64,000 nt of DNA from Bradyrhizobium paxllaeri (GTDB lineage Bacteria > Pseudomonadota > Alphaproteobacteria > Rhizobiales > Xanthobacteraceae). Of this stretch, positions 53,054-61,823 are shown in pieces (the stretch's first letter is position 1; each line of letters opens with the position of its first letter). Below the pieces are notes generated by a model. The model was not told the DNA's origin, searched no databases, and saw nothing but the letters and a program-made list of their open reading frames with translations. The stretch is taken from NCBI RefSeq assembly GCF_001693515.2, contig NZ_CP042968.1:3844001-3908000 (forward strand). Reading direction: 5' to 3'. Position numbers and translations under genes: made by a program.

Positions 53054-53099
53054 GCGGCGTTGTCACCGGAGCCGGCGCCAAACGCAACCTGATTATTGG

Positions 53100-53162
53100 C
53101 AAAATCTATCGGAGGATCGGCAAAGCCTATCGACGTATCTGAAAAGTCTATCGACAAATCAG
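53100..53162. repeat. three imperfect 21-bp direct repeats
   Basis: Units 53100-53120, 53121-53141 and 53142-53162 share the core CTATCG followed by ATC at the same offset. They lie 46-109 bp upstream of the ABC-F start and just beyond the stop of the 56-codon gene, a position suited to repeated regulator binding. Confidence 0.55.
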
Positions 53163-53176
53163 ACGTTCAGCACGGC

Positions 53177-53347
53177 TCAGTGCAGCTCGTCATCGCGGCG
53201 GCGCAGCTCATCGACGAGTTCGCGCAAACGTGGCGGCAATTCGGTTTCGGTACGCATGTTTTGCTGCAGCCGTTCGCCGATGGCGTCGCAGATCGACACG
53301 CAGGTCTTGTGATCGATTTGCTCAAAATCATTGATTCGGGTATCCAT
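53177..53347 (-). CDS. hypothetical 56-residue protein
   Basis: The frame starts at the ATG at 53347 and encodes a small, highly charged helical protein (MDTRINDFEQIDHKTCVSIC near the start, then ELPPRLRELVDELRRRDDEL). Two Cys lie four residues apart near residues 16-20. There is no signal peptide. A longer start at 53386 is possible but poorer. I do not recognise a family, though its composition is protein-like. Confidence 0.5.
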   Translation of the reverse strand: MDTRINDFEQIDHKTCVSICDAIGERLQQNMRTETELPPRLRELVDELRRRDDELH

Positions 53348-53505
53348 GGGCGGCCTCTGACGAGTTCCACCTCGCAGTGCTCGCAAGGCTTGAATTGTAT
53401 TTGATGGATCAAGTCATAACGGTGAAATTGGTTTCCCGTGCAGAGCCAATGTATTCGCGTGCAAGTAGTCGAATCGCCCGCGGCCATTGGGTTCCACACA
53501 AAAAA

Positions 53506-53527
53506 GCCCCGGCGCAGCGGCCGGGGC
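53506..53527 (-). terminator. Rho-independent terminator
   Basis: GCCCCGGC-gcagcg-GCCGGGGC, read leftward, is followed by six T residues. It lies 27 bp after the stop of the His-rich secreted protein gene and is the clearest intrinsic terminator in the window. Confidence 0.85.
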
Positions 53528-53554
53528 GTCAGTCTGGGGGGAGCTCAAATCAGG

Positions 53555-53803
53555 TCAGTAACAGCGGTTCACCAGCCGCCAGCGCGGGCCCCAGGGGGTT
53601 GGAACCAGCCGCCGCGCGTAGCAGCCACCATAACCGCCGGCGTAATAGGCCGGGCCGCCGATGAAGACGCGGGGGCCACCCCAACCGTGATGATGATGCC
53701 AGCCGCCATGGTGCCAGCCGCCGGCCGAGGCCGCTGTCGGCGCCAGCGCGGCTGCACCCAGCGAAGCCGCGGCCGCTGCAACCAGCGAGAGTTTGCGTAA
53801 CAT
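53555..53803 (-). CDS. small His/Gly-rich exported protein
   Basis: The 82-residue product starts at the ATG at 53803. A signal peptide (MLRKLSLVAAAAASLGAAAL, ending ASA) is followed by GGWHHGGWHHHHGWGGP, an aromatic/Gly segment with YYAGGYGGCYARR, and a basic Cys-ending tail (WRLVNRCY). The His cluster could bind metal ions. Such GWHHHH proteins are common in Rhizobiales; the function is unknown. A strong terminator follows. Confidence 0.72.
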   Translation of the reverse strand: MLRKLSLVAAAAASLGAAALAPTAASAGGWHHGGWHHHHGWGGPRVFIGGPAYYAGGYGGCYARRLVPTPWGPRWRLVNRCY

Positions 53804-54125
53804 GATCGTCTCCTCAAAGTTTCGGCGCCACTTGGCACCATCAGTGAGATCGGGTCCCATGACGCCCGGGGCCGGCGGATGCGCGTGCCCTGCGTTCGAT
53901 CGTCGGTAAGTCTACGGCCGCGAAGCTGAATGGAGGCGCCACGGCCGCTTCAGACAGGGTTCACCTCGATGAAATTGCTGTAATCTCCGCCCCAACGGGG
54001 CGAAGTGCCGCACGAAAAGGCGCCCAAAAGGGGTGGCGGGCGCGTCAACGGTCGCTTGCCGTCGTGAGGTCGCGCCGATATAAGCCCCGCAACTCACCCA
54101 TCAGCGTTTTGTAAGGACGTAAGCA
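53804..54125. other. 322-bp divergent region, His-rich protein / ndk
   Basis: It contains the promoters of both neighbours; I could not assign hexamers. No ORF is supportable. Confidence 0.4.
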
Positions 54126-54548
54126 ATGGCGATTGAACGCACTTTCTCGATCATCAAACCGGACGCGACCGCGCGCAATCTGACCGGCGCCGTCAACGCG
54201 CTGATCGAGAAGGCCGGCTTGCGGATCGTGGCCCAGAAGCGCATTCGCATGAGCCGCGACCAGGCGGAAACCTTCTACGCCGTTCACAAGGCGCGTCCGT
54301 TCTTCGGCGAACTGGTCGACTTCATGACCTCGGGCCCGGTCGTGGTGCAGGTGCTGGAAGGCGAGGGCGCCATCGCCAAATACCGCGACGTGATGGGCGC
54401 CACCGATCCGTCGAAGGCGGCGGATGGCACGATCCGCAAGGTTCACGCGAAGTCGATCGGCGAGAACTCGGTGCACGGTTCGGACGCGCCGGAGACGGCC
54501 GCGATCGAAATCGCGCAGTTCTTTTCCGGCAACGAAATCGTCGGCTAA
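54126..54548 (+). CDS. ndk: nucleoside diphosphate kinase
   Basis: Ndk balances nucleoside triphosphate pools through a phospho-His intermediate. The 140-residue protein has the phosphorylated His117 in [12 protein letters not shown], plus [11 protein letters not shown] at the start and [15 protein letters not shown]. The length is exactly typical. Confidence 0.97.
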   Translation: MAIERTFSIIKPDATARNLTGAVNALIEKAGLRIVAQKRIRMSRDQAETFYAVHKARPFFGELVDFMTSGPVVVQVLEGEGAIAKYRDVMGATDPSKAADGTIRKVHAKSIGENSVHGSDAPETAAIEIAQFFSGNEIVG

Positions 54549-54609
54549 TTTTATCGGACAGCGGCCGCAGTAGCCGCGAGCAACGGCTGAAGGCCGAGGG
54601 GGGAACGCT

Positions 54610-55449
54610 GTGAACTGGCTGTGGCAATTCTTCGATCCTGCTGTTATCTCGGCATTCTTCACCCAGTTCCATGCCGAGATGCAGACGCCGGCCTTCTGGG
54701 TCGCGCTCGGCAAGATCATGTGGATCAACATCCTGCTGTCGGGCGACAACGCGCTTGTCATCGCGATGGCGTGCCGCAGCCTGCCGCCGCGCCAGAAGTT
54801 CTGGGGCATGATCCTCGGCGCCGGCGTCGCCGTTTTCTTGCGCATCATCTTCACCGGCATCGTCGTGACGCTGATGGGGCTGCCGTTCCTCAAGCTGGTC
54901 GGCGGTCTCGCGCTGCTCTTCATCGCGGCGAAACTGCTGGTGCCTGAACACGAGGGCGAGGGCGACGTCGATGCGGCTTCGCATTTGTGGGCGGCCGTGC
55001 AGATCGTGGCGATCGCCGATATCGTCATGAGCCTCGATAACGTCATCGCGGTCGCCGCGGCCGCCAATGGCAGCATACCGCTGCTGGTCATCGGGCTTGC
55101 CATCAGCGTTCCCTTGATTGTCGCGGGTGCCGCGCTGATCATGGCGCTGCTCTCGCGTCTGCCCGCTTTGGTATGGGCCGGCGCCGCCTTGCTTGGCTGG
55201 ATCGCCGGCGAGGTGATGGCGACCGACCCTGTCGTCCAGCCGTCGATGCACGCGTTCTTCAACGGCCCGGTCGGTGTCGGCCTCGATGGCGTGCTCAAAT
55301 CGATCGGCATCGGGCCACAGTTCGCCAATGGCGGACACGGCGGCGAGGTGATCCTCGGACTCCTCGGCATCGCCGTGGTGCTGCTGGTGGGATCGATCTG
55401 GCGAAAGCGCAAGCTGCAGGGCGCGGCCGAGCATTCTGCTGCGGCATAA
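54610..55449 (+). CDS. TerC family integral membrane protein
   Basis: The 279-residue protein (GTG start at 54610) has about seven to nine helices. The TerC metal-site motifs are LLSGDNALVIAMACRSLP and IVMSLDNVIAVAAAANG, each with the conserved Asp-Asn. TerC/Alx proteins are linked to manganese export or metallation of exported proteins. The gene follows ndk by 61 bp. Confidence 0.9.
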   Translation: MNWLWQFFDPAVISAFFTQFHAEMQTPAFWVALGKIMWINILLSGDNALVIAMACRSLPPRQKFWGMILGAGVAVFLRIIFTGIVVTLMGLPFLKLVGGLALLFIAAKLLVPEHEGEGDVDAASHLWAAVQIVAIADIVMSLDNVIAVAAAANGSIPLLVIGLAISVPLIVAGAALIMALLSRLPALVWAGAALLGWIAGEVMATDPVVQPSMHAFFNGPVGVGLDGVLKSIGIGPQFANGGHGGEVILGLLGIAVVLLVGSIWRKRKLQGAAEHSAAA

Positions 55450-55625
55450 CGCAACCGCTTCGATTGCAAATAGCGGCGCGGGCAGGAGCCCGCGCGCGCG
55501 GCCCGGATGGCGCGCCTTGGGCCTTCATGGCCGTCTCGTCCGATAGAGGGCGTGGGGAAATGCCGGGCGCGCTGACGCCGGGCTAGCGATTGCCTTTGCG
55601 GCCGCGCGGCTCCATACAGTTTCAC

Positions 55626-57968
55626 ATGACCGAACCGTTATTGGGGCGCAGCATCGACCGCCTTGAAGACGCACGCTTCGTGCAGGGGCGCGGGCGCTAT
55701 GTCGCCGATCTCGTGGCGTCAAATACGCTTCATGGCGTCGTCGTTCGCTCGCCGCATGCGCACGCCCGCATCGCCGCGATCGATGTCGAGGCGGCGCGCA
55801 AGATGCCTGGCGTTGCCGCCGTGCTGACGGGGGCCGAACTGGCAGCCGACGGGATCGGCCCGATGCCGTGCGCGGTGACCGCGATCCCGATGACGACGCC
55901 GCTGGTGGTGCCGCCCTATCACGCGCTGGCGCACGATGTCGTTCGTTACGTCGGCGAGCCGGTCGCGTTCGTGGTCGCGGCAAGTGCCGAGGCCGCGCGC
56001 GATGCCGCCGAGGCCGTCGTGGTCGATTATGACCCGCTGCCGCCGGTCGTCGCGATCGCAGATGCCATCTTGCCGGACGCCCCGTCGATCTGGCCCGAAG
56101 CCAAAAGCAACATCGCGTTCCAGTTCAACCGAGGCGATATCGGCCCGGTGGCAGCGGCGATCCGCGACGCTGCCCACGTCGTTGAATGCGAACTGGTCAA
56201 TAACCGCGTCGTCGCCGCACCGATGGAGACGCGCGGCGCGATCGGGGAATTCGACGCCGCGAGCGGCCGTCTGCATCTGACCGCTTCGGCCGCGGGCGCG
56301 CATGCGATCCGCGACCTGCTGGCCGGCGGTGTGTTTCGCATCGGCAAGGAAAACCTTCGCGTCAGCATTCCCGATGTCGGTGGCGGCTTCGGCATGAAGA
56401 ACGTGCTCTATCCGGAATGGGTGCTGGTGCTGTGGGCGGCGCGCCGGCTCGGTCGCCCCGTCAGGTGGATCGGCGACCGCAGCGAGGATTTCACCGGCTC
56501 TGCGCATGGCCGCGACAGCCTGATCCGCGTCCGCCTTGGGCTTGATCGCGACGGCCGCTTCCTCGCGCTCGAGACAAAGGTGTTCGCCAATCTCGGCGCC
56601 TATGTTTCCACGGTGGCGCCGGCCGTGCCGACCATGGCGATGGCCAGCGCGATGGGCGGCGTCTACGACATTCCGCTGATCGCATTCGAGACCAAAGGCG
56701 TGTTCACCAACACGACGCCGGTCGATGCCTATCGCGGCGCCGGCAAGCCGGAGGCGAACTATCTGATCGAGCGCTGCATCGATATCGCAGCTTACCAACT
56801 CGGGATGGATGCGCTGAAGCTGCGGCGCAAGAACATCATGCGCCGTTTTCCCTACGCGAGCGCGATGGGGCTTACGGTCGAGCAGGGCAGCTTTGCCCAC
56901 GCGATCGATCACGCGGCCACCGCCGTGGAGGGCTTCAAGGCGCGCCAGAAAAATTCGCGTAAGCAGGGCCGGCTGCGCGGCCTTGGCCTAGCCTGCTTTC
57001 TCGAAACCGCGCGCGGCCAGCCCAATGAAGTGGCCGAGGTGAGCTTTGGCGAGGACGGCCTGATCGATTTGAAGGTCGGCACGCATTCCAGCGGGCAGGG
57101 CCACGAGACCACCTACGCCTCGATCGCGGCCGATGCGCTCGGCCTGCCGCTGGAGCGCTTCCGGTTTCGGCAGGGCGACACCGACGATCTCGATTCCGGC
57201 GGTGGCCATGGCGGGGCGCGCTCCATGCACCAGGGCGGCACCGCGCTGGTGATGGCGGCGGAAGGGCTGATCGACAATGCGCGGCGGCTGGCCGCCCGTC
57301 TGCTGCAGGCCAGTGTGGATGCGGTCCAGTATGAAGCTGGCGTGCTGCGGGTGGCCGCGACCGGGCAGGAGATCAGCCTCGACGAGGTGGCGCGTGCCTC
57401 CTTTCAGTCGGCCGGCGACGACGTCGCGCCCGGGCTGGCGCACAAGGCGACCCATTTGTGTGACCGCTACACCTTTCCAAACGGCTGCCATGTCGCCGAA
57501 GTCGAGATCGACCCGGCGACCGGCGAGGTCAGGCTCGATCGTTATGTCATCTTTGATGATTACGGCCGTCTGCTCGATCCGCGCCAGACGCTGGGGCAGG
57601 TCCATGGCGGCGTGGTGCAGGGCATCGGCCAGGCGTTGTTCGAGCAGGCGCTGTTCGATACGGAGACGGGGCAGATCCTGTCGGGCTCGCTGATGGACTA
57701 TGCGCTGCCGCGCGCCGGCGATCTTCCGGCATTCGAGAGCGATCTCACGCCTGACTTTCCAAGCCGCGCCAACCGGCTTGGGGTGAAGGGCAGTGGCCAG
57801 GCCGGCGCCATTGCGGCCCCAGCCACCATCATGAATGCGGTGATGAATGCGCTGGCGCCGCTCGGCGTGCGGCATCTCGACATGCCGGCCACGCCCTCTC
57901 GCATCTGGCAGGCGATCCAGACGGCGGCGCGCTCGTCGGACTCCGCACGAGCGGCCGCGGCGGACTGA
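55626..57968 (+). CDS. molybdenum hydroxylase large subunit (xanthine dehydrogenase/CoxL family)
   Basis: This 780-residue molybdopterin-binding subunit starts at the ATG at 55626 (MTEPLLGRSIDRLEDARFVQGRGRYVADL-type opening). Domain order is the a/b hammerhead (about 10-115), then the Mo-pterin domains with VGGGFGMKN, AYRGAGKPEANY and GTHSSGQGHETTYAS. The C-terminal active-site loop reads GVKGSGQAGAIAAP: the catalytic Glu of the GxGExG motif is Gln725 (codon 57798-57800). No FAD or 2Fe-2S subunit gene is adjacent, so partners must come from elsewhere or the protein functions differently. Confidence 0.88.
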   Translation: MTEPLLGRSIDRLEDARFVQGRGRYVADLVASNTLHGVVVRSPHAHARIAAIDVEAARKMPGVAAVLTGAELAADGIGPMPCAVTAIPMTTPLVVPPYHALAHDVVRYVGEPVAFVVAASAEAARDAAEAVVVDYDPLPPVVAIADAILPDAPSIWPEAKSNIAFQFNRGDIGPVAAAIRDAAHVVECELVNNRVVAAPMETRGAIGEFDAASGRLHLTASAAGAHAIRDLLAGGVFRIGKENLRVSIPDVGGGFGMKNVLYPEWVLVLWAARRLGRPVRWIGDRSEDFTGSAHGRDSLIRVRLGLDRDGRFLALETKVFANLGAYVSTVAPAVPTMAMASAMGGVYDIPLIAFETKGVFTNTTPVDAYRGAGKPEANYLIERCIDIAAYQLGMDALKLRRKNIMRRFPYASAMGLTVEQGSFAHAIDHAATAVEGFKARQKNSRKQGRLRGLGLACFLETARGQPNEVAEVSFGEDGLIDLKVGTHSSGQGHETTYASIAADALGLPLERFRFRQGDTDDLDSGGGHGGARSMHQGGTALVMAAEGLIDNARRLAARLLQASVDAVQYEAGVLRVAATGQEISLDEVARASFQSAGDDVAPGLAHKATHLCDRYTFPNGCHVAEVEIDPATGEVRLDRYVIFDDYGRLLDPRQTLGQVHGGVVQGIGQALFEQALFDTETGQILSGSLMDYALPRAGDLPAFESDLTPDFPSRANRLGVKGSGQAGAIAAPATIMNAVMNALAPLGVRHLDMPATPSRIWQAIQTAARSSDSARAAAAD

Positions 57969-58153
57969 CACGCCGCGGCTGCTGTTTGCACCAATGGCTA
58001 TATTTGCTGCATTTGAGCCAATCGTTATCCGTTCCCCGAACGTGCACCATTACGCGCAATTAAAGGTGTAAGGCTAAGTCATCCACCGGACAGACCGTAC
58101 GATTATGGCTGATACCGTTTGTTGTCGCCGCGCGACCCTGAGGACTATCGGTG

Positions 58154-58408
58154 ATGAGAACGCCCGATGCGCTCTCGCTGTCCTCCAAACGAATCGAGCA
58201 GATCATGCAAAAGCGGCGCCGTTTCAAACATACAACCACCCTCGAAGAACGCCTGGCCAAAGAAGCCAAGCAGCTACGCGAAGAAGCCGGGCTGCTGCCG
58301 CCGGGCCCGGTTCGGGACGGCCTGTTGCGGAGAGCCCGTCAGGACGAGACGGCCTCGCACATGACCGAGTGGTTGAACTCGCGGGGCTTGCAGCCGCCGC
58401 GAGGATAG
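58154..58408 (+). CDS. hypothetical small basic protein
   Basis: This 84-residue protein (or 66 from the ATG at 58205) is rich in Lys, Arg, Glu and Leu and largely helical: FKHTTTLEERLAKEAKQLRE, then AGLLPPGPVRDGLLRRARQD and a short WLNSRGLQPP end. I have a general recollection of this TLEERLA...LPPGP...WL pattern as a conserved Bradyrhizobium family of unknown function. The start is uncertain: GTG 58151, ATG 58154 or ATG 58205. It has no evident operon partner. Confidence 0.62.
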   Translation: MRTPDALSLSSKRIEQIMQKRRRFKHTTTLEERLAKEAKQLREEAGLLPPGPVRDGLLRRARQDETASHMTEWLNSRGLQPPRG

Positions 58409-58593
58409 TGCCGTTCAAGCAAACGGCTCTGCGTACCGTCGCGCAACCAGATCAATGGCGAAGCCTTCGGTCGCGCGTCCGTCGCCTTTTGTCGGCCATC
58501 GCTTTTCGCTGACGGGCGCATAAGCGAGCCCGCCGGTCCTGATCGTCCATCCCCAAGCACAGCAAGGTGACGAATGGACTGATGATGCTGTCG

Positions 58594-58623
58594 TTGACAT
58601 GCAGGTATTTACCTGCATATTGT
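58594..58623 (+). promoter_or_regulatory. promoter and palindromic operator of ArsR operon
   Basis: TTGACA (58594-58599) and TATTGT (58618-58623) are 18 bp apart. The spacer is almost entirely the inverted repeat ATGCAGGTA-TT-TACCTGCAT (58599-58618). The regulator start lies 23 bp downstream. This is a typical autorepression layout for ArsR-family proteins. Confidence 0.7.
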
Positions 58624-58645
58624 CTCCTCGATACGAGTGAGACCG

Positions 58646-58960
58646 ATGCAGGCCGACAAGGTTTTCAAGGCGCTGGGCGACCCGACACGCAGAAAGCTGC
58701 TTGATCTTCTTTGCGAGAAGAATGGGCAGACGCTCGGCCAGCTTTGCGAAAACCTCGACATGGCCCGGCAATCCGCCACGCAGCACCTCGAAATCCTCGA
58801 GGCGGCCAATCTGGTGAGCACGGTGAGGCGGGGCCGGGAAAAGCTGCATTTCATCAACCCAGTGCCGCTGCACGAGGTCTACGAACGGTGGGTCCGGAAA
58901 TTCGAACGACAGCGGCTCAGCCTGCTGCACGATCTGAAGAAAGAACTCGAAGGAGAGTGA
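58646..58960 (+). CDS. ArsR family HTH transcriptional regulator
   Basis: This 104-residue winged-helix repressor has VFKALGDPTRRKLLDLLCEK, the recognition region LGQLCENLDMARQSATQHLE, and wing LVSTVRRGREKLHFINPVPL. The classical metal-binding CxC of ArsR/SmtB is absent, as in the ArsR subgroup that partners SRPBCC proteins. It starts at the ATG at 58646, right after a promoter/palindrome, and is followed 2 bp later by the SRPBCC gene. Confidence 0.93.
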   Translation: MQADKVFKALGDPTRRKLLDLLCEKNGQTLGQLCENLDMARQSATQHLEILEAANLVSTVRRGREKLHFINPVPLHEVYERWVRKFERQRLSLLHDLKKELEGE

Positions 58961-58962
58961 CG

Positions 58963-59427
58963 ATGAGCAAAGAGACGACCAGCTTTGTCTACGTGACCTA
59001 TATTCGCTCGACGCCGGAAAAGGTGTTCGAGGCCATCACGAAACCGGACATCGCAAGGCGTTACTGGGGCCACGAGAACGTCTCTGACTGGAATCCCGGA
59101 TCGAAATGGGAGCACGTCCGCGCCAATGACGCGCGAACGGTCGAACTCGTCGGCAAGGTCGTCGAGACCTCGCCGCCGACCCGTCTCGTCATCACCTGGG
59201 CGAATGCCTCGCAGGCCTCCGATCCTTCCGCCTACAGCCGGGTGACGTTCGAGATCGAGGAATACGAGGAGATGGTCCGGCTGACCGTCACCCATGACGA
59301 ACTCGAAGCCGGCAGCGGGATGGCGAACGGCATCAGGAAGGGTTGGCCGGTTGTCCTCGCCAGCATGAAATCCTTGCTGGAAACCGGCCACGGCCTCGAT
59401 GTTTTCGCCAAGCCGAAATCGGCCTGA
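58963..59427 (+). CDS. SRPBCC/AHSA1 family protein
   Basis: This 154-residue START-like (AHSA1/Aha1 C-terminal type) ligand-binding protein has TYIRSTPEKVFEAITKPDIA, WGHENVSDWNPGSKWEHVRA and TFEIEEYEEMVRLTVTHDEL. It begins 2 bp after the ArsR stop behind GGAGAG, so the two are co-transcribed. ArsR-AHSA1 pairs are common in Rhizobiales. The ligand is not known and is probably hydrophobic. Confidence 0.92.
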   Translation: MSKETTSFVYVTYIRSTPEKVFEAITKPDIARRYWGHENVSDWNPGSKWEHVRANDARTVELVGKVVETSPPTRLVITWANASQASDPSAYSRVTFEIEEYEEMVRLTVTHDELEAGSGMANGIRKGWPVVLASMKSLLETGHGLDVFAKPKSA

Positions 59428-59457
59428 TCTCTTGCTGCATCAACCAGGAACGGGAGA

Positions 59458-59883
59458 ATGACAGTGACAAAGCTTTATGCCGGCGGATGTGGGTGCGGCG
59501 CGATCCATTATGAGACGAGCAGCGAACCCATTGTCGAAAGCCACTGCCAATGCCGCGATTGCCAGAAACGGAGCGGCACGGGGCATGGATCCTATCTGGT
59601 CTTTCCCCGCCGAGCCGATGTGACGATTACGGGCGAAGCGAAGGAATGGAGGGTAGCGGGCGACAGCGGCAACGAAAAGCTCCATGCCTTCTGCCCGACC
59701 TGTGGAACGCCGGTCTACCTGACATTCGTCGCCATGCCGGAACTGATAGCGGTCCACGCGACCAGCCTTGACGATCCCAGCCAATTCCATCCGCAGATGG
59801 TCACCTACGGTATCCGCGGCCACGCCTGGGACACACTGGCTTCCTCGTTGCAGAAATTCGAGCGAATGCCGCCGCCCGGATAG
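59458..59883 (+). CDS. GFA/CENP-V family zinc protein
   Basis: This 141-residue member of the Gfa-like carbon-sulfur-lyase fold has CGCGAIHYE (first ligands), SHCQCRDCQKRSG (second cluster) and FCPTCGTPVYL (third pair), so both zinc sites are complete. It starts at the ATG at 59458 behind GGGAGA, 30 bp after the SRPBCC gene, and is probably the third gene of the ArsR operon. The substrate is unknown. Unlike the copy at 999 it is intact. Confidence 0.9.
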   Translation: MTVTKLYAGGCGCGAIHYETSSEPIVESHCQCRDCQKRSGTGHGSYLVFPRRADVTITGEAKEWRVAGDSGNEKLHAFCPTCGTPVYLTFVAMPELIAVHATSLDDPSQFHPQMVTYGIRGHAWDTLASSLQKFERMPPPG

Positions 59884-59919
59884 ATTGCGCGCAGGGCTCG
59901 TGCTGCGGGAATCCCGAAC

Positions 59920-60743
59920 CTAGATCGCGGCGCGTTTGCCCCGCCGGCCGTTTCCTTTCGCCGGCCATCGCCCTGTGCTGACGGCCGAGCGGACGACCTC
60001 GATCATGGTCTTGCGCACCTCGAGGAAAGCTTTCGTCAGTGGCCGGTCCACGAGGGAAACCAGTGCGAGCGCGCGCGTCAGCGGCGGATCGATGATGCGG
60101 CGCGCGTGATATTTCCCCGCCGCGAGGTCGGCGAGCACGCTGGCGCGGGCGAGGATGGCACAGCCCAATCCGGCTTCGAGCGCCATGCGCAGCGCCGACA
60201 AGGAATCGACTTCGAGCGTGTCGCTCGGGATGATCTGATTGCGCAGAACCTGGGTCTGGATGATGGCGCGCGACGCCGGCATTGGCGTTAGTCCGAGCAC
60301 GCTTCGTTGCGGAATGTTGGAGAAGGCAACCGGAGACGATGATCGCCCGATCACAGCGCCTCGACCACCGTCAGGTGCACGCCCGGGGATTTCGTTCGCA
60401 CCGCCTTCATGACATCGAGCGCGACGATGGAGATCGCGGTGTGGCTGAGGCCGATGCAGACCGGACCCGTCGCGGCTTCGTTGTAGGTCCGCACATCCTC
60501 TTCGGCCTTGCCGAGCGCCGACAGCACCGCGCTGGCGTGCTCGTAAAGCCGCCGGCCGGCCGCGGTCAGCGCGATGCCGCGCGGCCGTCGCTCCAGCAGC
60601 TTGACGCCGAGCTCGGTTTCGAGCGCGGCGACGTGATGGCTCAGCGCCGACTGCGCGACGTTGAGCGCCTCTGCGGCACGCGACAATACGCCGGCATCGG
60701 CGATGGCGATGAAATAGCGAAGCTGCCGCAATCCGAGTGCCAT
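59920..60743 (-). pseudogene. LysR family regulator, disrupted
   Basis: The N-terminal 130 residues (ATG at 60743) form a LysR HTH and linker: MALGLRQLRYFIAIADAGVL, LNVAQSALSHHVAALETELG, LLERRPRGIALTAAGRRLYE. That frame stops at 60351-60353 after TVVEAL. The rest of the effector domain (SDTLEVDSLSALRMALEAGL, AILARASVLADLAAGK) continues in another frame down to 59920. The two halves total about 275 codons against about 300-310 expected, so some 30-45 codons plus the frame are lost. It is divergent from the HMG-CoA-lyase-like operon that it probably once controlled. Confidence 0.75.
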
Positions 60744-60866
60744 TGAATAGCTCTCTGCTATCGAAATATCAGAACAATTTGATCTTCATATTATATTTGT
60801 CAGATGTCTGGGCGCGCGGCAAGCTGGCCTGCAATCAACAAGGATTATCCCAGGGAGCGCCGGCGC

Positions 60867-61823
60867 ATGGACCTGCCCGACAGCGTCGTCATCACCGAGG
60901 AGGGGCCTCGCGAAGGCTTTCAAATCGAGCCGGGGCCGATCGCGACCGCCGACAAGATCGCGTTGATCGACGCGCTCTCCGCCTGCGGCCTGCGCCGGAT
61001 CCAGGTCGGCTCCTTCGTCAATCCGAAGCACGTTCCGGGTTGGGCCGACGCGGAAGCCGTGATGCAAGGATTCTCCCCGCGTGAAGGCGTCGAATACTCC
61101 GCGCTGTGGTTCAATGAGGGCGGGCTAAAGCGCGCGCTCGCGTTCGAGGGCAAACTCGCGCTCGCCGGCTTCATCTCGCTGAGCGCGTCCGAGCCATTCG
61201 CGATCCGGAACCTCAATCGCGACCGTGCCGGACAGATCGAAGCCTTGAGCAACTATGTGCGCGTGCACCGACAAGCCGGTGTGCCGATTGCCAAGATCAT
61301 CGTCATGGCCGCGTTCGGCTGCAATTTTGCGGGCGACGTCCCGCCGGCGAAGGTCGTCGAGACGGTGGTGGACGGGCTCGCCATTGCCCGCGAAGCCGGT
61401 GTGGATGTACGAGACGTTTCGCTCGCGGATTCCATGGGGTGGGCCACGCCGAGGCGTGTGGCGGCCGCCGTCGGTGCCGTTCGCGAGCGCTGGGACGATT
61501 TACGGATCGCGCTGCACCTCCACGACACCCGCGGGCAGGGCATCGCCTGCGCCTACGAAGGGCTGCGGCTCGGCGTCACCGCATTCGACGCGGCGGTGGC
61601 GGGGCTCGGCGGCTGTCCGTTTGCCGGCCAGCCGGGCGCGCCGGGCAACATCGCCACCGAAGAACTCGCTCTGCTGTGCGAGGAGATGGGCATCTCGACG
61701 GGCCTAGACATCGAGGCGTTGATCGAGGCCGGGCGGCTTGCCGAGCGGATCGTCGGACACCGGCTGCCGAGCGCCGCGTTGCGATCGGGAACGCTCGCCA
61801 CATTCAGGAGACGCGCTGCATGA
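60867..61823 (+). CDS. hydroxymethylglutaryl-CoA lyase-like enzyme
   Basis: This 318-residue TIM-barrel lyase of the HMGL/DRE-TIM family would split HMG-CoA or a related 3-hydroxyacyl-CoA. The DRE loop reads EEGPREGFQ (11-19), with Glu16 in place of the usual metal-ligand Asp of GPRDG. The other key features are present: HLHDTRGQG (metal His pair) and the catalytic Cys in GLGGCPFAG. The start is the ATG at 60867. It overlaps the CaiB gene by 4 bp (ATGA). Confidence 0.87.
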   Translation: MDLPDSVVITEEGPREGFQIEPGPIATADKIALIDALSACGLRRIQVGSFVNPKHVPGWADAEAVMQGFSPREGVEYSALWFNEGGLKRALAFEGKLALAGFISLSASEPFAIRNLNRDRAGQIEALSNYVRVHRQAGVPIAKIIVMAAFGCNFAGDVPPAKVVETVVDGLAIAREAGVDVRDVSLADSMGWATPRRVAAAVGAVRERWDDLRIALHLHDTRGQGIACAYEGLRLGVTAFDAAVAGLGGCPFAGQPGAPGNIATEELALLCEEMGISTGLDIEALIEAGRLAERIVGHRLPSAALRSGTLATFRRRAA

